The notes: generated by a model from the letters alone, not told the origin. DNA of 64,000 bases from Alphaproteobacteria bacterium (GCA_015062305.1 SUUX01000005.1:22572-86571); one strand, 5' to 3'; positions 1 through 9,608 are shown, numbered from the stretch's first letter. Program-made: numbers and translations.

Positions 1-3000
1 TGATTGCTGACCGCCTGTATTTGAATATACGCCAGTATCCATAACCAGAATATTGATGTTTTTGCCGGAAGCAATTGCGTGGTCTAAGCCGCCAAATCCA
101 ATATCATAGGCCCAACCGTCACCACCCAAAATCCATACAGATTTTTTGATGAGGTAATCGGCCAATTTATCCAAATGTTTGGCTTCTGCAGAATTAATGC
201 CGGCCAATTTGTCACGCAATTGTTTAACCAATGCACGCTGATCTTCAATTTCAATATCTGTAGACTGAGGATTGTTGAGAATTTTTTCAACCAATTCTGA
301 GCCAATTTTGTCTTTGAGATTTTCGAGCAAGGTTTTTGCAAAATGATTTTGCTGGTCAATAGAGAAACGCATTCCCAAGCCAAACTCTGCGTTGTCTTCA
401 AACAAAGAGTTTGCCCAAGCAGGACCATGACCTTTTTCATCTTTGGCATAAGGTGTTGTTGGCAAGTTTCCTGAGTAGATTGATGAGCAACCTGTGGCGT
501 TGGCAACAACCATTCTATCACCAAACAATTGAGTTAACAATTTTACATAAGGTGTTTCACCACAGCCAGCACAAGCACCAGAGAACTCAAACAAAGGTTG
601 AATCATCTGAGTTGTTTTTGGTGTGTTTTTAACAACTTCTGTACGTTTTACATAAGGTAAGGTCTCAAAGAAGTTCCAGTTGGCTTTTTCTGCTTCCAAA
701 TGGTTTTCAATATGATCCATATTGATTGCTTTGAGCTCTGGATTGGCCTTGTTTTTGGCAGGGCATGCAGAGGTGCAGATACCGCAACCGGTACAATCTT
801 CCGGAGTGATTTGCAAGATGAACATTTTTCCTGCAAACTCTTTGCCTTTGTATGGAGCATATTTGAGGGTTGCAGGAGCGTTTTTCAACTCTTCTTCAGT
901 TGCAACTTTCATACGGATAACACCATGTGGGCACACCAGAGAGCACTTGCCACATTGGATACATGTATCAGAATCCCATACCGGAATTTCTGTAGCAATA
1001 CAGCGTTTTTCATATTGAGTTGTGCCAGTTGGCCATGTGCCGTCTACAACCTCAGCAAATGCAGAAACAGGCAATTCGTCTCCACGGTTGGCAATGATTT
1101 CTCCTGTAACTTTCTTTACAAATTCTGGAGCATTTGCCGGAACAGGCTGTGCGCGGTGGAAAGTTGATGTAACTTCTGTCGGATATTCAACTTTGTGCAT
1201 GTGTGCCAAAGAGGCATCAACGGCAGCAAAGTTCTTTTGAACGATAGCATCACCTTTTTTGCTATAAGTTTTCTTAATAGCGTTTTTAATTTGCTCAATA
1301 GCTTCATCTTTTGGCAAAATGTTAGAAATTGCAAAGAAGCAAGCCTGCATGATGGTGTTAATACGCTGTCCCATGCCGGTTTCACGAGCAACTTCTACGG
1401 CGTTGATGGTGTAGAAGTTGAGTTTTTTCTCGATGATTTCTTGCTGTACTTCAATTGGTAAATGATTCCATACTTCATCTGCTTTGTATGGCGCATTTAA
1501 CAAGAAAGTAGCACCAGGTTTGGCTATCTTTAAGATGTCTACTTTTGCCATGAATGGAAATTGGTGACAAGCAACAAAATCAGCTTTGTTGATGAGGTAG
1601 GCAGCTCTGATGGGGTTGTCTGAAAAACGCAAGTGAGATGTGGTCATAGAACCTGATTTGCGAGAATCATATACAAAGTATCCTTGACCATATTTGCCGG
1701 CATCTTCAGCAATGATTTTGATGGAGTTTTTGTTGGCTCCAACAGTACCATCGGCACCCAAACCATAGAATACGGCACGAACAACATCTTTGCCTTCGGT
1801 GTCAATGTCATCGCTGTATGGCAAAGATGTGTGGTTAACGTCATCGTTGATACCAACAGAGAAACCATTGATCGGTTTGGCAGATGCGCCATTATCGTAT
1901 ACGGCACGAACCATACCAGGAGTGAATTCTTTTGAAGACAAACCATAACGACCGCCAAAAATGCGAGGCATTGATGCAATCTCACCATTTGCAAAAGCTT
2001 GAGTGAGAGTGGCAACAACATCCAAGTACAGAGGTTCACCAATAGAACCTGATTCTTTGGTGCGATCCAAAACGTTTACAACTTTGGCAGAAGCTGGCAA
2101 AGCTTTTACGAAAGATTTGCTTGGGAAAGGACGGTATAAACGAACTTTCATTAAGCCAACTTTGTAACCATTGCTGTTGAGGTAGTCAATTGCTTCTTCA
2201 ACAGTTTCGGCGCCAGAACCCATGATAACAATAACTTGCTCGGCATCTGCAGGGCCAACATATTCAACATTTTTATATGTGCGGCCAGAGATTTTGGCAA
2301 ATTTATCCATTTCTTCTTGAACGATTTCTTCTACCTTGTTGTAGAATGGGTTTGCTGCCTCACGTCCTTGGAAGAAGACATCCGGGTTTTGGGCTGTACC
2401 GCGCAAAACAGGGGCTTCTGGACGAAGAGCATTTTTAACATTGAATTGGTAGTCAACACCATCTAGCATAGCACGCAAGTCATCATCAGAAAGCAATTTA
2501 ATTTTTTTGATTTCATGAGATGTGCGGAAGCCATCAAAGAAGTGCATAAATGGAACACGAGAGCGCAAAGTTGCGGTTTGAGCAATAGCTGCAAAGTCAT
2601 GAGCCTCTTGTACAGAGTTGGAGCAAAGCATTGCAAAACCAGTCTGGCGGCAAGACATTACGTCGGAGTGGTCACCAAAAATAGATAAGGCATGATATGC
2701 TAAGGAACGAGCTGCAACATGCATTACAAACGGAGATAATTCACCGGCAATTTTGTACATGTTGGGAATCATTAGCAATAAACCTTGAGAAGCGGTAAAG
2801 GTGGTTGTTAGAGCGCCTGCTTGGATAGAACCATGGCAAGCACCGGCAGCACCAGCTTCTGATTGCATTTCTTGAACTTCTGGCACAACGCCCCACAAGT
2901 TCTTTTGTTTGGCAGCAGACCACGCATCTGCCCATTCACCCATCGGAGAAGATGGGGTGATAGGATAGATAACGCAGACTTCATTCATGCGGTGGGCAAC

Positions 3001-3051
3001 GGAAGCGGCGGCTTCGTTACCATCCATCATTTTCATCTTAACGTCAGACAT
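1..3051 (-). CDS. nifJ: pyruvate:ferredoxin (flavodoxin) oxidoreductase, partial (C-terminus beyond window start)
   Basis: Minus-strand frame open from the ATG complement at 3049-3051 to position 1; begins MSDVKMKMMDGNEAAASVAHRMNEVCVIYPITPSSPMGEWAD; contains 4Fe-4S motifs CIQCGKCSLVCPHG and CTGCGICTSACP and TPP-domain segments GACAGCGETPY and GGDGWAYDIGFGGLDH. Not listed in the ORF track, probably because no stop lies in the window. Confidence 0.96.
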   Translation of the reverse strand, partial: MSDVKMKMMDGNEAAASVAHRMNEVCVIYPITPSSPMGEWADAWSAAKQKNLWGVVPEVQEMQSEAGAAGACHGSIQAGALTTTFTASQGLLLMIPNMYKIAGELSPFVMHVAARSLAYHALSIFGDHSDVMSCRQTGFAMLCSNSVQEAHDFAAIAQTATLRSRVPFMHFFDGFRTSHEIKKIKLLSDDDLRAMLDGVDYQFNVKNALRPEAPVLRGTAQNPDVFFQGREAANPFYNKVEEIVQEEMDKFAKISGRTYKNVEYVGPADAEQVIVIMGSGAETVEEAIDYLNSNGYKVGLMKVRLYRPFPSKSFVKALPASAKVVNVLDRTKESGSIGEPLYLDVVATLTQAFANGEIASMPRIFGGRYGLSSKEFTPGMVRAVYDNGASAKPINGFSVGINDDVNHTSLPYSDDIDTEGKDVVRAVFYGLGADGTVGANKNSIKIIAEDAGKYGQGYFVYDSRKSGSMTTSHLRFSDNPIRAAYLINKADFVACHQFPFMAKVDILKIAKPGATFLLNAPYKADEVWNHLPIEVQQEIIEKKLNFYTINAVEVARETGMGQRINTIMQACFFAISNILPKDEAIEQIKNAIKKTYSKKGDAIVQKNFAAVDASLAHMHKVEYPTEVTSTFHRAQPVPANAPEFVKKVTGEIIANRGDELPVSAFAEVVDGTWPTGTTQYEKRCIATEIPVWDSDTCIQCGKCSLVCPHGVIRMKVATEEELKNAPATLKYAPYKGKEFAGKMFILQITPEDCTGCGICTSACPAKNKANPELKAINMDHIENHLEAEKANWNFFETLPYVKRTEVVKNTPKTTQMIQPLFEFSGACAGCGETPYVKLLTQLFGDRMVVANATGCSSIYSGNLPTTPYAKDEKGHGPAWANSLFEDNAEFGLGMRFSIDQQNHFAKTLLENLKDKIGSELVEKILNNPQSTDIEIEDQRALVKQLRDKLAGINSAEAKHLDKLADYLIKKSVWILGGDGWAYDIGFGGLDHAIASGKNINILVMDTGVYSNTGGQQS

Positions 3052-3086
3052 ATTTTATCCTTAAAGTTAATGTTAGTAAAATAAAA

Positions 3087-3132
3087 AAAGCCATTAAATT
3101 AGACTGTTTTATGCCTAATCTGCCGGCTTTTT
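3087..3132 (-). promoter_or_regulatory. terminator-like hairpin in the nifJ upstream/leader region
   Basis: Read on the minus strand: AAAGCC-GGC-AGATTAG-loop-CTAATTT-AAT-GGCTTT followed by a T-run; lies 35 bp upstream of the nifJ start. Confidence 0.5.
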
Positions 3133-3315
3133 GATAAACAGAATCGAATTCCTGTGCGTTTTATAGCATTTGATGAGTAAAAAATCCAGTAAAAAATGAC
3201 TAGCTCTAACAGATAAATTTAGATGTTTTTTTGTGTAAAATTTTTAATTAATATTTGATGTTTGAATGACATAACTTAAACTTATATTGATTTTAATGTT
3301 AATCGGAGAACTAAT

Positions 3316-3633
3316 ATGAAAAAGTTTTTGACTATATTAGCTGTTGCCTTGATTGCCACATCTGCTAATGCGTTGGATATTGCCAGTTTGGCAGGAAAAG
3401 TTCAATCGGCAGCAGATAAGGCAAGTGCAAAAATTGAAGAAGCTCAGGCAAAAAATGATGCCAAAACAGCAGAAACAAAATCTAAACTTGAAAATAAAAT
3501 TGCTGATTTGAAGGAAAAAATTGCAAAATGGCAATCTTCTGATAATGCAAATTCTGTAGAAACCTTACAAGCAATTGCTAAGGCTAAAGAGAGTATTGCA
3601 AGATTGACTGCTCAGTTGAAGGCTCTGCAGTAA
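3316..3633 (+). CDS. small secreted/periplasmic Ala/Lys-rich coiled-coil protein, uncharacterised
   Basis: Signal peptide MKKFLTILAVALIATSANA then a heptad-like helix-rich sequence; RBS-like ggag upstream. Confidence 0.75.
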   Translation: MKKFLTILAVALIATSANALDIASLAGKVQSAADKASAKIEEAQAKNDAKTAETKSKLENKIADLKEKIAKWQSSDNANSVETLQAIAKAKESIARLTAQLKALQ

Positions 3634-3648
3634 TAATTTGTGTGTTCT

Positions 3649-3697
3649 AGTCATTAGTTGTTAGTCGCTTGTTATTGGTGACTAGTAACTAATGACT
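3649..3697 (+). terminator. long inverted repeat between the coiled-coil gene and the DMT transporter
   Basis: AGTCATTAGTTGTTAGTC ... GACTAGTAACTAATGACT (16/18 complementary) followed by TTTT. Confidence 0.6.
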
Positions 3698-3705
3698 TTT
3701 GGTAT

Positions 3706-4608
3706 TTGATGATGATTTTTTTGATTGCGTCTTTGTTGTCGGCCGTGTTTTTTGGAGTGGCTGTACTGATTGAAAGCCAGCTTTCGAATCGTACTTTTAA
3801 GCATCCGACAACTATGATTTTTTATATCTCTCTGATGAATGCGGTGTTTTTGCCGCTGGTGTTGTTTGTTGGTTTGCCGACGATACCTTCAGTATGGGCT
3901 TTTGGTTGCTATGTGATATTGGCGGCGATTGATGTTGTATACTTATATCCTTTTTATATGTCTATGAAAGTGATTGATACATCTATTGTAGCTGCGTTGT
4001 TTTCATTGGGTAAAATTACTATACCGTTTATGACATTTTTGTTGTTGGGCGAAAAATTATTTTTGGAGCAATATATCGGTTTTGCAATAATTGTTTTGGC
4101 ATCTGTGGCGCTAAGCATTAAGGGGAATAGAGTACCTAAACTGAACAAGGCGTTTTGGTATATGTTGTTTGCATCTTTTTTGCGAGCATTTTATGTGGTG
4201 TTAGAAAAATATGTATTAGAGATTGATGATAATTGGATAAATATGGTGATTTATCCAAGTGTGATATCTGGATTGATGCCTTTTGCTTTTTTGTTGTTTG
4301 CAAAGTGGAGAAAAGATATTGTTAAAAATTTTCCGCCTTATGTGCATCAGTTTGGGGTTTTTGCTATCAATGAATTTTTGTGTTTTATTGGTGGGGTTTG
4401 TGTGGTTTATGGGTTGTCCGGTATTTCTGCAGTTGTAAGTACAGCAATAACATCAACGCAGCCGATATTTATGCTGGCAATAAGTTATTTTTTGTTGAAA
4501 AAATATGGCATTCCACTGAAAGAAAAAATATCCGTGCAAGAGTTGGAAAAAAAATTGTTTTGTTTTGTGCTGATTATTTTGGGCGTAATATTGGTGACTG
4601 CGGGATAG
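3706..4608 (+). CDS. EamA/DMT-superfamily membrane transporter
   Basis: About 10 hydrophobic segments, EamA-like layout; 300 aa ORF. Confidence 0.75.
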   Translation: MMMIFLIASLLSAVFFGVAVLIESQLSNRTFKHPTTMIFYISLMNAVFLPLVLFVGLPTIPSVWAFGCYVILAAIDVVYLYPFYMSMKVIDTSIVAALFSLGKITIPFMTFLLLGEKLFLEQYIGFAIIVLASVALSIKGNRVPKLNKAFWYMLFASFLRAFYVVLEKYVLEIDDNWINMVIYPSVISGLMPFAFLLFAKWRKDIVKNFPPYVHQFGVFAINEFLCFIGGVCVVYGLSGISAVVSTAITSTQPIFMLAISYFLLKKYGIPLKEKISVQELEKKLFCFVLIILGVILVTAG

Positions 4609-4672
4609 TTGATAACAACAAATGTATAAAGTTCTTGCCAAAGGGGGATTTTTGCATTATCTAATCAAGCAT

Positions 4673-4746
4673 GCAGGTATAATTCAATGGTAGAATGTGA
4701 GCTTCCCAAGCTTAATATGCGGGTTCGATTCCCGTTACCTGCTCCA
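4673..4746 (+). tRNA. tRNA-Gly (anticodon CCC)
   Basis: Cloverleaf GCAGGTA...TACCTGC, anticodon stem TGAGC-TTCCCAA-GCTTA, T-arm CGGGTTCGATTCCCG, encoded CCA at 4744-4746. Confidence 0.9.
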
Positions 4747-4786
4747 ATAAAAAATGCACCATCACGGTGCATTTTTTATTGGAGCA
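4740..4786. terminator. bidirectional terminator whose stem includes the 3' end of tRNA-Gly
   Basis: TGCTCCAATAAAAAATGCACC-ATCAC-GGTGCATTTTTTATTGGAGCA: 21-bp perfect inverted repeat between tRNA-Gly (+) and gcrA (-). Confidence 0.85.
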
Positions 4787-4824
4787 AAATATTGTGAGCG
4801 TATTGCTCGGCAAATAAAACAGAA

Positions 4825-5355
4825 TTATTTTTTATTTGGTTTTACATAGGCTACTGCGGCGTGTTCGTCGCAATATGTTTGTCCTATGCGAACTTTTTTG
4901 CCACAAAAATGAAAGTTTTCATCTTTGGGATCTCCGAGAGGCCAACGGCAAGTATGATTGTCTAAATCGGTGAGTGACATATTTTCGGGATCACAAGGAG
5001 TTGTTTCTGCTTTTATAGCAGGAGTGTATTTGATTTCAGCTTCTTTAATTTGGACAGGTGTTTCTATTTTTGGGGCTTTTTCTTTAGGTGGTTGCTCTTT
5101 TATTGGTTTTGGAGTAGGTGCTTTTGCCGCTTTTTCAGCAGGTTTGGTTGCTGTGACGGGAGTTTTTGCCGGTTTGCTATTGTCGCTACTATCTTTTCTT
5201 TTGATAGGGGAAGGGCGACCGGATAAGCCCAAACGGTGTACTTTGCCAACGATGGAATTTTTAGAAACATTGAGGCGGCGGCCAATTTCTCCGGTGGTTA
5301 GGCCTTCTTTCCACATCTTTTTAAGATCTTCAACCATTTGTTCGGTCCAAGCCAT
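4825..5355 (-). CDS. gcrA: GcrA cell-cycle regulator
   Basis: N-terminus MAWTEQMVEDLKKMWKEGLTTGEIGRRLNVSKNSIVGKVHRLGLSGRPSP; C-terminal CRWPLGDPKDENFHFCGKKVRIGQTYCDEH. Confidence 0.93.
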   Translation of the reverse strand: MAWTEQMVEDLKKMWKEGLTTGEIGRRLNVSKNSIVGKVHRLGLSGRPSPIKRKDSSDNSKPAKTPVTATKPAEKAAKAPTPKPIKEQPPKEKAPKIETPVQIKEAEIKYTPAIKAETTPCDPENMSLTDLDNHTCRWPLGDPKDENFHFCGKKVRIGQTYCDEHAAVAYVKPNKK

Positions 5356-5512
5356 GGGGGTCTCCTTTTGTTTGAGTTAATCTAGCAATATGTCTATGAT
5401 ACTAGGATAATATTTTTTGCGAGTCCAGATATTTTTGAAATATTATTATTTTTTTAGTATTTGTGAGCTTATTATTAATGTGGTTTAGAGTGTTTTGAGA
5501 AAAGAATTTAAA

Positions 5513-6757
5513 ATGTTGAATAAATTTTTGACATTGTGGCTGTGTTTGGGAGTGTTCGGAGTCGATTCTGCATATGCATCTATGGCTGAGTTTCAAGATG
5601 TTTTTGAGGTCAATCTGGAAGAAGATTTGTTGCCGACAATTAGTGAATTGGAAACAGCTGTTGCTGATACTGATTTGGCATATGATAGAAAATTTCGAAC
5701 TATTTGGCAATTGAGAAGTGATTTTGATGAGGAGTTTTATACGCAAATAGCAGTATATGGAGAGCAAGAAAAACGCATGAAGTGGGCAGATGAAGATGCG
5801 TTGCTGGAAATGTTGGGGACTCTTCCGAAGGAAATGTATCAATATATTGGTCCGATGTTGTTTGAAGTTCCTAGTATGTCGGATAAGATTCTTAATTTGC
5901 CAGGGATTAAAGAAACAAAAAATAAATTTCCGACTAGAATTGCAGAACAGTTGAAAGATGTGGAAGATATAGAGTTTTTATCTCCGTCTTTGTATTTTAT
6001 TTTGATGCCGGAGATGTGGCCGGATAGTTGGGATAGATTAGAAACACCAAAGTTTACAAAATATTACCCGAAGATAAAACATAATCCGGAATTTTATGTT
6101 AATTTGAAAAAAATTGTAAAGCCGGAAGATTTTATGCCGGGGGCAAGTCTTGATATGGGGGTAAGGAGTAAGTTGAGGACATTGAAACCTACAAAAGATA
6201 CATTAATTACGGCGGCAGATGTTGAGGCGGTAGGGCGAACAATATCTAAATTGGAAAATTGGTATAACAGTGGTGCAAATAAATATGAGTTGAGCAAAAT
6301 TTCTACTCTTTGGGCCAATTATGAATATAGTAAAGAACCTCATGTTTTGCCAATGCTTCGGGATATGGTTAATCCGTGTGCAAGATTGGTGCAAAAGGCA
6401 AAAATTTTGGGCAAGGAAAGAGAGTTAGCGTCTTTGGTAGCGAGTGAGGGTTTTACGCTAAATGAGTGGGCTTATACTTGTGACAAGACAATTAAAGCGT
6501 ATCGTTTGTCAAAAATTAGCAGAGAGGTTGTTCAAGCCATCAGAACATATAGAATGGGATATTATGACGAACAGATGAAAATGCTTAGTCCCAAAGCCAG
6601 AAAAATTCGTTATGCAACAATGCAAGCCATTATAAAAGCTTATGCAGCTCCGTTGGCAGATGTTTTGGAAGTTCGTAAAAAACGAGATTTTTTGGAACAA
6701 GAGTGGCAAAAATATGGTTTTGATGTGACAGATGTTTCAATCCGAATCGTTGATTAG
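5513..6757 (+). CDS. uncharacterised secreted protein (about 414 aa)
   Basis: Signal peptide MLNKFLTLWLCLGVFGVDSAYA; no family recognised by eye. Confidence 0.7.
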   Translation: MLNKFLTLWLCLGVFGVDSAYASMAEFQDVFEVNLEEDLLPTISELETAVADTDLAYDRKFRTIWQLRSDFDEEFYTQIAVYGEQEKRMKWADEDALLEMLGTLPKEMYQYIGPMLFEVPSMSDKILNLPGIKETKNKFPTRIAEQLKDVEDIEFLSPSLYFILMPEMWPDSWDRLETPKFTKYYPKIKHNPEFYVNLKKIVKPEDFMPGASLDMGVRSKLRTLKPTKDTLITAADVEAVGRTISKLENWYNSGANKYELSKISTLWANYEYSKEPHVLPMLRDMVNPCARLVQKAKILGKERELASLVASEGFTLNEWAYTCDKTIKAYRLSKISREVVQAIRTYRMGYYDEQMKMLSPKARKIRYATMQAIIKAYAAPLADVLEVRKKRDFLEQEWQKYGFDVTDVSIRIVD

Positions 6758-6871
6758 AGAGTTTAATCTGCTGTTTTTGCATTGTTATTTTATTTTTTTG
6801 TTGCTTTTTGTGATTTAGTTGGTGTATACCAGTTGCAAATGTTTGTTTAACTATTTTTGAAAGTGAAAATT

Positions 6872-7357
6872 ATGGCTCGTGTTACCGTAGAAGATTGTAT
6901 TGAAAAAATTCCTAATCGTTATGAATTATTAATGGTTGCAGCTCAAAGAGCAAGAGATATATCTGCCGGAGCTCCGCTGACTTTGGATAGAGATAATGAT
7001 AAAAATTCTGTAGTTGCTTTGCGTGAAATTGCAGATGAAACTGTGAGCATTGAAGAGTTACAACGTTCTTTGGTTATGGGATTGCAAAAATTTGTTGAGG
7101 TGGAAGAACCTGAGGAAGAAGAGCTTGAGATTTTGGCTGCCGAGAGAGAGTTGGCTGATTTGGATGAGCAATTTACCGGTTTGCTACCTCAGGCAGAATT
7201 GGAAGATAGCATGCAAATTCATGGTGCAGATGATGATGCTCTGGATTTTGATGGTGTTGCTGACGATGGTATTGATGCAGATGCCGATTTCGGTGATGAT
7301 GATTTTGGTGCCGAAGATATGTTTGCCGGTGATGATGGATTTGATGACGGCGAATAA
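6872..7357 (+). CDS. rpoZ: DNA-directed RNA polymerase omega subunit with long acidic C-terminal tail
   Basis: [59 protein letters not shown]; followed by rel. Confidence 0.93.
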   Translation: MARVTVEDCIEKIPNRYELLMVAAQRARDISAGAPLTLDRDNDKNSVVALREIADETVSIEELQRSLVMGLQKFVEVEEPEEEELEILAAERELADLDEQFTGLLPQAELEDSMQIHGADDDALDFDGVADDGIDADADFGDDDFGAEDMFAGDDGFDDGE

Positions 7358-7384
7358 AGTATTTTTATTATAACTGTTGCAAAT

Positions 7385-7453
7385 AGAGTTCCCTGGGTTT
7401 AGACTTATTTAATAATATTGTGCTAAACCTTATTATAAGGGAACTCTTTTTTT
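7385..7453 (+). terminator. two-tier terminator/attenuator hairpin between rpoZ and rel
   Basis: AGAGTTCCCT ... AGGGAACTCT-TTTTTT outer stem with internal GGTTTAG ... CTAAACC stem. Confidence 0.8.
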
Positions 7454-7469
7454 GTGAAGAAGTATAGAA

Positions 7470-9608
7470 ATGTTAAGGCAATATGAACTAGTTGATTTGG
7501 TAAAATCTTATGATCCCAATGCAGATGAAGATGCGTTGAACAAAGCTTATGTGTTTGCTATGAAAAAGCACGGAGCTCAACTCAGAACATCTGGTGATCC
7601 GTACTATTCACATCCGGTGGAAGTTGCCGGTATTTTGACAAAGTTTAAGTTGGATTCTACATCTATTGTTGCAGGGCTTTTGCATGATACGGTAGAAGAT
7701 ACCGATACTTCTATAGACGAAATAAAAAAATTGTTTGGTGATCAGGTGGCTCAGATTGTTGATGGGTTGACCAAATTGGCAATGATTGAACAAAAATCGG
7801 CCAATAATAAACAGGCCGAAAATTTTAGAAAATTGCTTTTGGCAATGTCTGAAGATATTAGGGTTTTGTTGATTAAATTGGCCGACAGATTGCATAATAT
7901 GAGAACATTGCATTTTTGTGCCGCAGATAAAAGATCCAGAATAGCCAAAGAAACATTGGATATATATGCCCCCTTGGCAGAGCGCATTGGTATGCAAGCG
8001 GTTAAAACCGAACTGGAGGAGATTGCTTTTAGAGAGCTACATAAAGATGCCTATGATTCAATAAAGGCTCGTTTGAGCTTTTTGCGTGAACAAGGTAGTA
8101 ATTTGGTGCCGCAAATTATATCTCAATTAGAAAAAGATATGGCGGAAAATGGTATTAAGGCCGATATATCTGGGCGAGAGAAGTCTCCGTATTCTATTTG
8201 GCGTAAAATGCAGCAGAAAAATGCTTCTTTTGAGCAGCTTTCTGATATTATGGCTTTTAGAATTATTGTTGATGATGTGGCTGCATGTTATCAGGCTTTG
8301 GGTGTGGTGCATAGTAAATATCATATGGTGCCAAGGCGTTTTAAGGATTACATTTCTACTCCTAAACCTAATGGATATAAGTCTATTCATACCGGAATCA
8401 TTGGGCCGGAAAATACTCGTGTTGAGATTCAAATCAGAACCCATGAAATGCATGAAGTGAACGAAAAGGGTGTGGCTGCGCATTGGGCATATAAGCAAGG
8501 TGAACGGGTTGTTGGAAAGAACTTTAGATGGATTAGAGAGTTGTTGGAAATTTTGGAACAAGCATCTAATCCGGAAGAGTTTTTGGAGAATACCAAATTA
8601 GAAATGTACAATGATCAGGTGTTTTGTTTTACGCCTAAGGGTGATTTGATTGGCTTGCCAATTAATTCTACTCCAGTAGATTTTGCCTATGCCGTGCATT
8701 CTTCTGTTGGCGATACTTGCGTTGGTGCAAAAATAAACGGAGAAATCAGACCTTTGCGCACAATGTTGCAAAATGGTGATCAGGTAGAAATATTGACATC
8801 TAAAGCGCAACACCCATCTCCGGAGTGGGATCGATTTGTGATTACCGGAAAAGCAAAAGCGGCAATCAGACGCTATGTTAGAGCGCATAAGAGAGATCAA
8901 TTTATTACTCTTGGACAACAATTGTTGGAGCGCACTTTTAAGGGAGAAAGCTTAGATTTTAATGAAAAGGCGATGGTTAATATATTGCCTAATTTTGAGG
9001 CCGAATCGATAGATGATATATATGCCAAAGTAGGAGAGGGATTGGTGACAGCTTGGGATGTGCTGAAGGCTGTGTATCCCGGTTATAAACAATCTAAAAT
9101 CGGTAAAGTTGTAAAATCATTTATCAGCAAGTCTCCACGCAAAGATAAATCTAAGTCGGAACCCTTGAAAATAAAAGGTTTGGTTCCAGGTATGGCGGTA
9201 CATTTTGCCGGGTGTTGTCATCCTCTGCCCGGAGATAGAATTGTGGGAATTGTTACAACCGGAAAAGGTGTTGCTGTTCATACTATTGATTGTAAATTGT
9301 TGGAGAAATTTGCATCTGAACCGGAGCGGTGGCTTGATATTTCTTGGGGTGATGCCATTGATGATGCGCCTCATGTCGGTCGATTGAAGTTAATGCTTGC
9401 AAACGAACCAGGCAGTCTTGGTGATCTTTCTAATTTGGTAGCCAGAAACAATGGAAATATCTGCAATTTGAATATTGTAAACAGAACAGTCAGTTATTTT
9501 GAACTGTTGGTTGATGTTGAAGTAAAAGATCTTAAACATTTGACCGATATTATTGCTGCGCTAAAAGCGTCTAAGGTAGTGTCTTATGTTTCTAGATCTA
9601 TGCAGTAA
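7470..9608 (+). CDS. rel: bifunctional (p)ppGpp synthetase/hydrolase, RelA/SpoT family
   Basis: HD domain (HDTVEDT), synthetase (KPNGYKSIHTGI), TGS (FTPKGDLIGLP) and C-terminal ACT domain. Confidence 0.95.
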   Translation: MLRQYELVDLVKSYDPNADEDALNKAYVFAMKKHGAQLRTSGDPYYSHPVEVAGILTKFKLDSTSIVAGLLHDTVEDTDTSIDEIKKLFGDQVAQIVDGLTKLAMIEQKSANNKQAENFRKLLLAMSEDIRVLLIKLADRLHNMRTLHFCAADKRSRIAKETLDIYAPLAERIGMQAVKTELEEIAFRELHKDAYDSIKARLSFLREQGSNLVPQIISQLEKDMAENGIKADISGREKSPYSIWRKMQQKNASFEQLSDIMAFRIIVDDVAACYQALGVVHSKYHMVPRRFKDYISTPKPNGYKSIHTGIIGPENTRVEIQIRTHEMHEVNEKGVAAHWAYKQGERVVGKNFRWIRELLEILEQASNPEEFLENTKLEMYNDQVFCFTPKGDLIGLPINSTPVDFAYAVHSSVGDTCVGAKINGEIRPLRTMLQNGDQVEILTSKAQHPSPEWDRFVITGKAKAAIRRYVRAHKRDQFITLGQQLLERTFKGESLDFNEKAMVNILPNFEAESIDDIYAKVGEGLVTAWDVLKAVYPGYKQSKIGKVVKSFISKSPRKDKSKSEPLKIKGLVPGMAVHFAGCCHPLPGDRIVGIVTTGKGVAVHTIDCKLLEKFASEPERWLDISWGDAIDDAPHVGRLKLMLANEPGSLGDLSNLVARNNGNICNLNIVNRTVSYFELLVDVEVKDLKHLTDIIAALKASKVVSYVSRSMQ

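Noticed and set aside
700-1167. Plus-strand ORFs at 700-1167, 722-1018, 1195-1461, 2236-2466 and others within 1-3051
   Set aside because: Antisense or alternate-frame to the clear minus-strand nifJ coding sequence; translations show no domain-like features.
7050-7373. Alternate-frame 107-aa ORF in the rpoZ tail
   Set aside because: Met/Leu/Val-rich translation produced by reading GAT-rich codons out of frame; the acidic frame is continuous with RpoZ.
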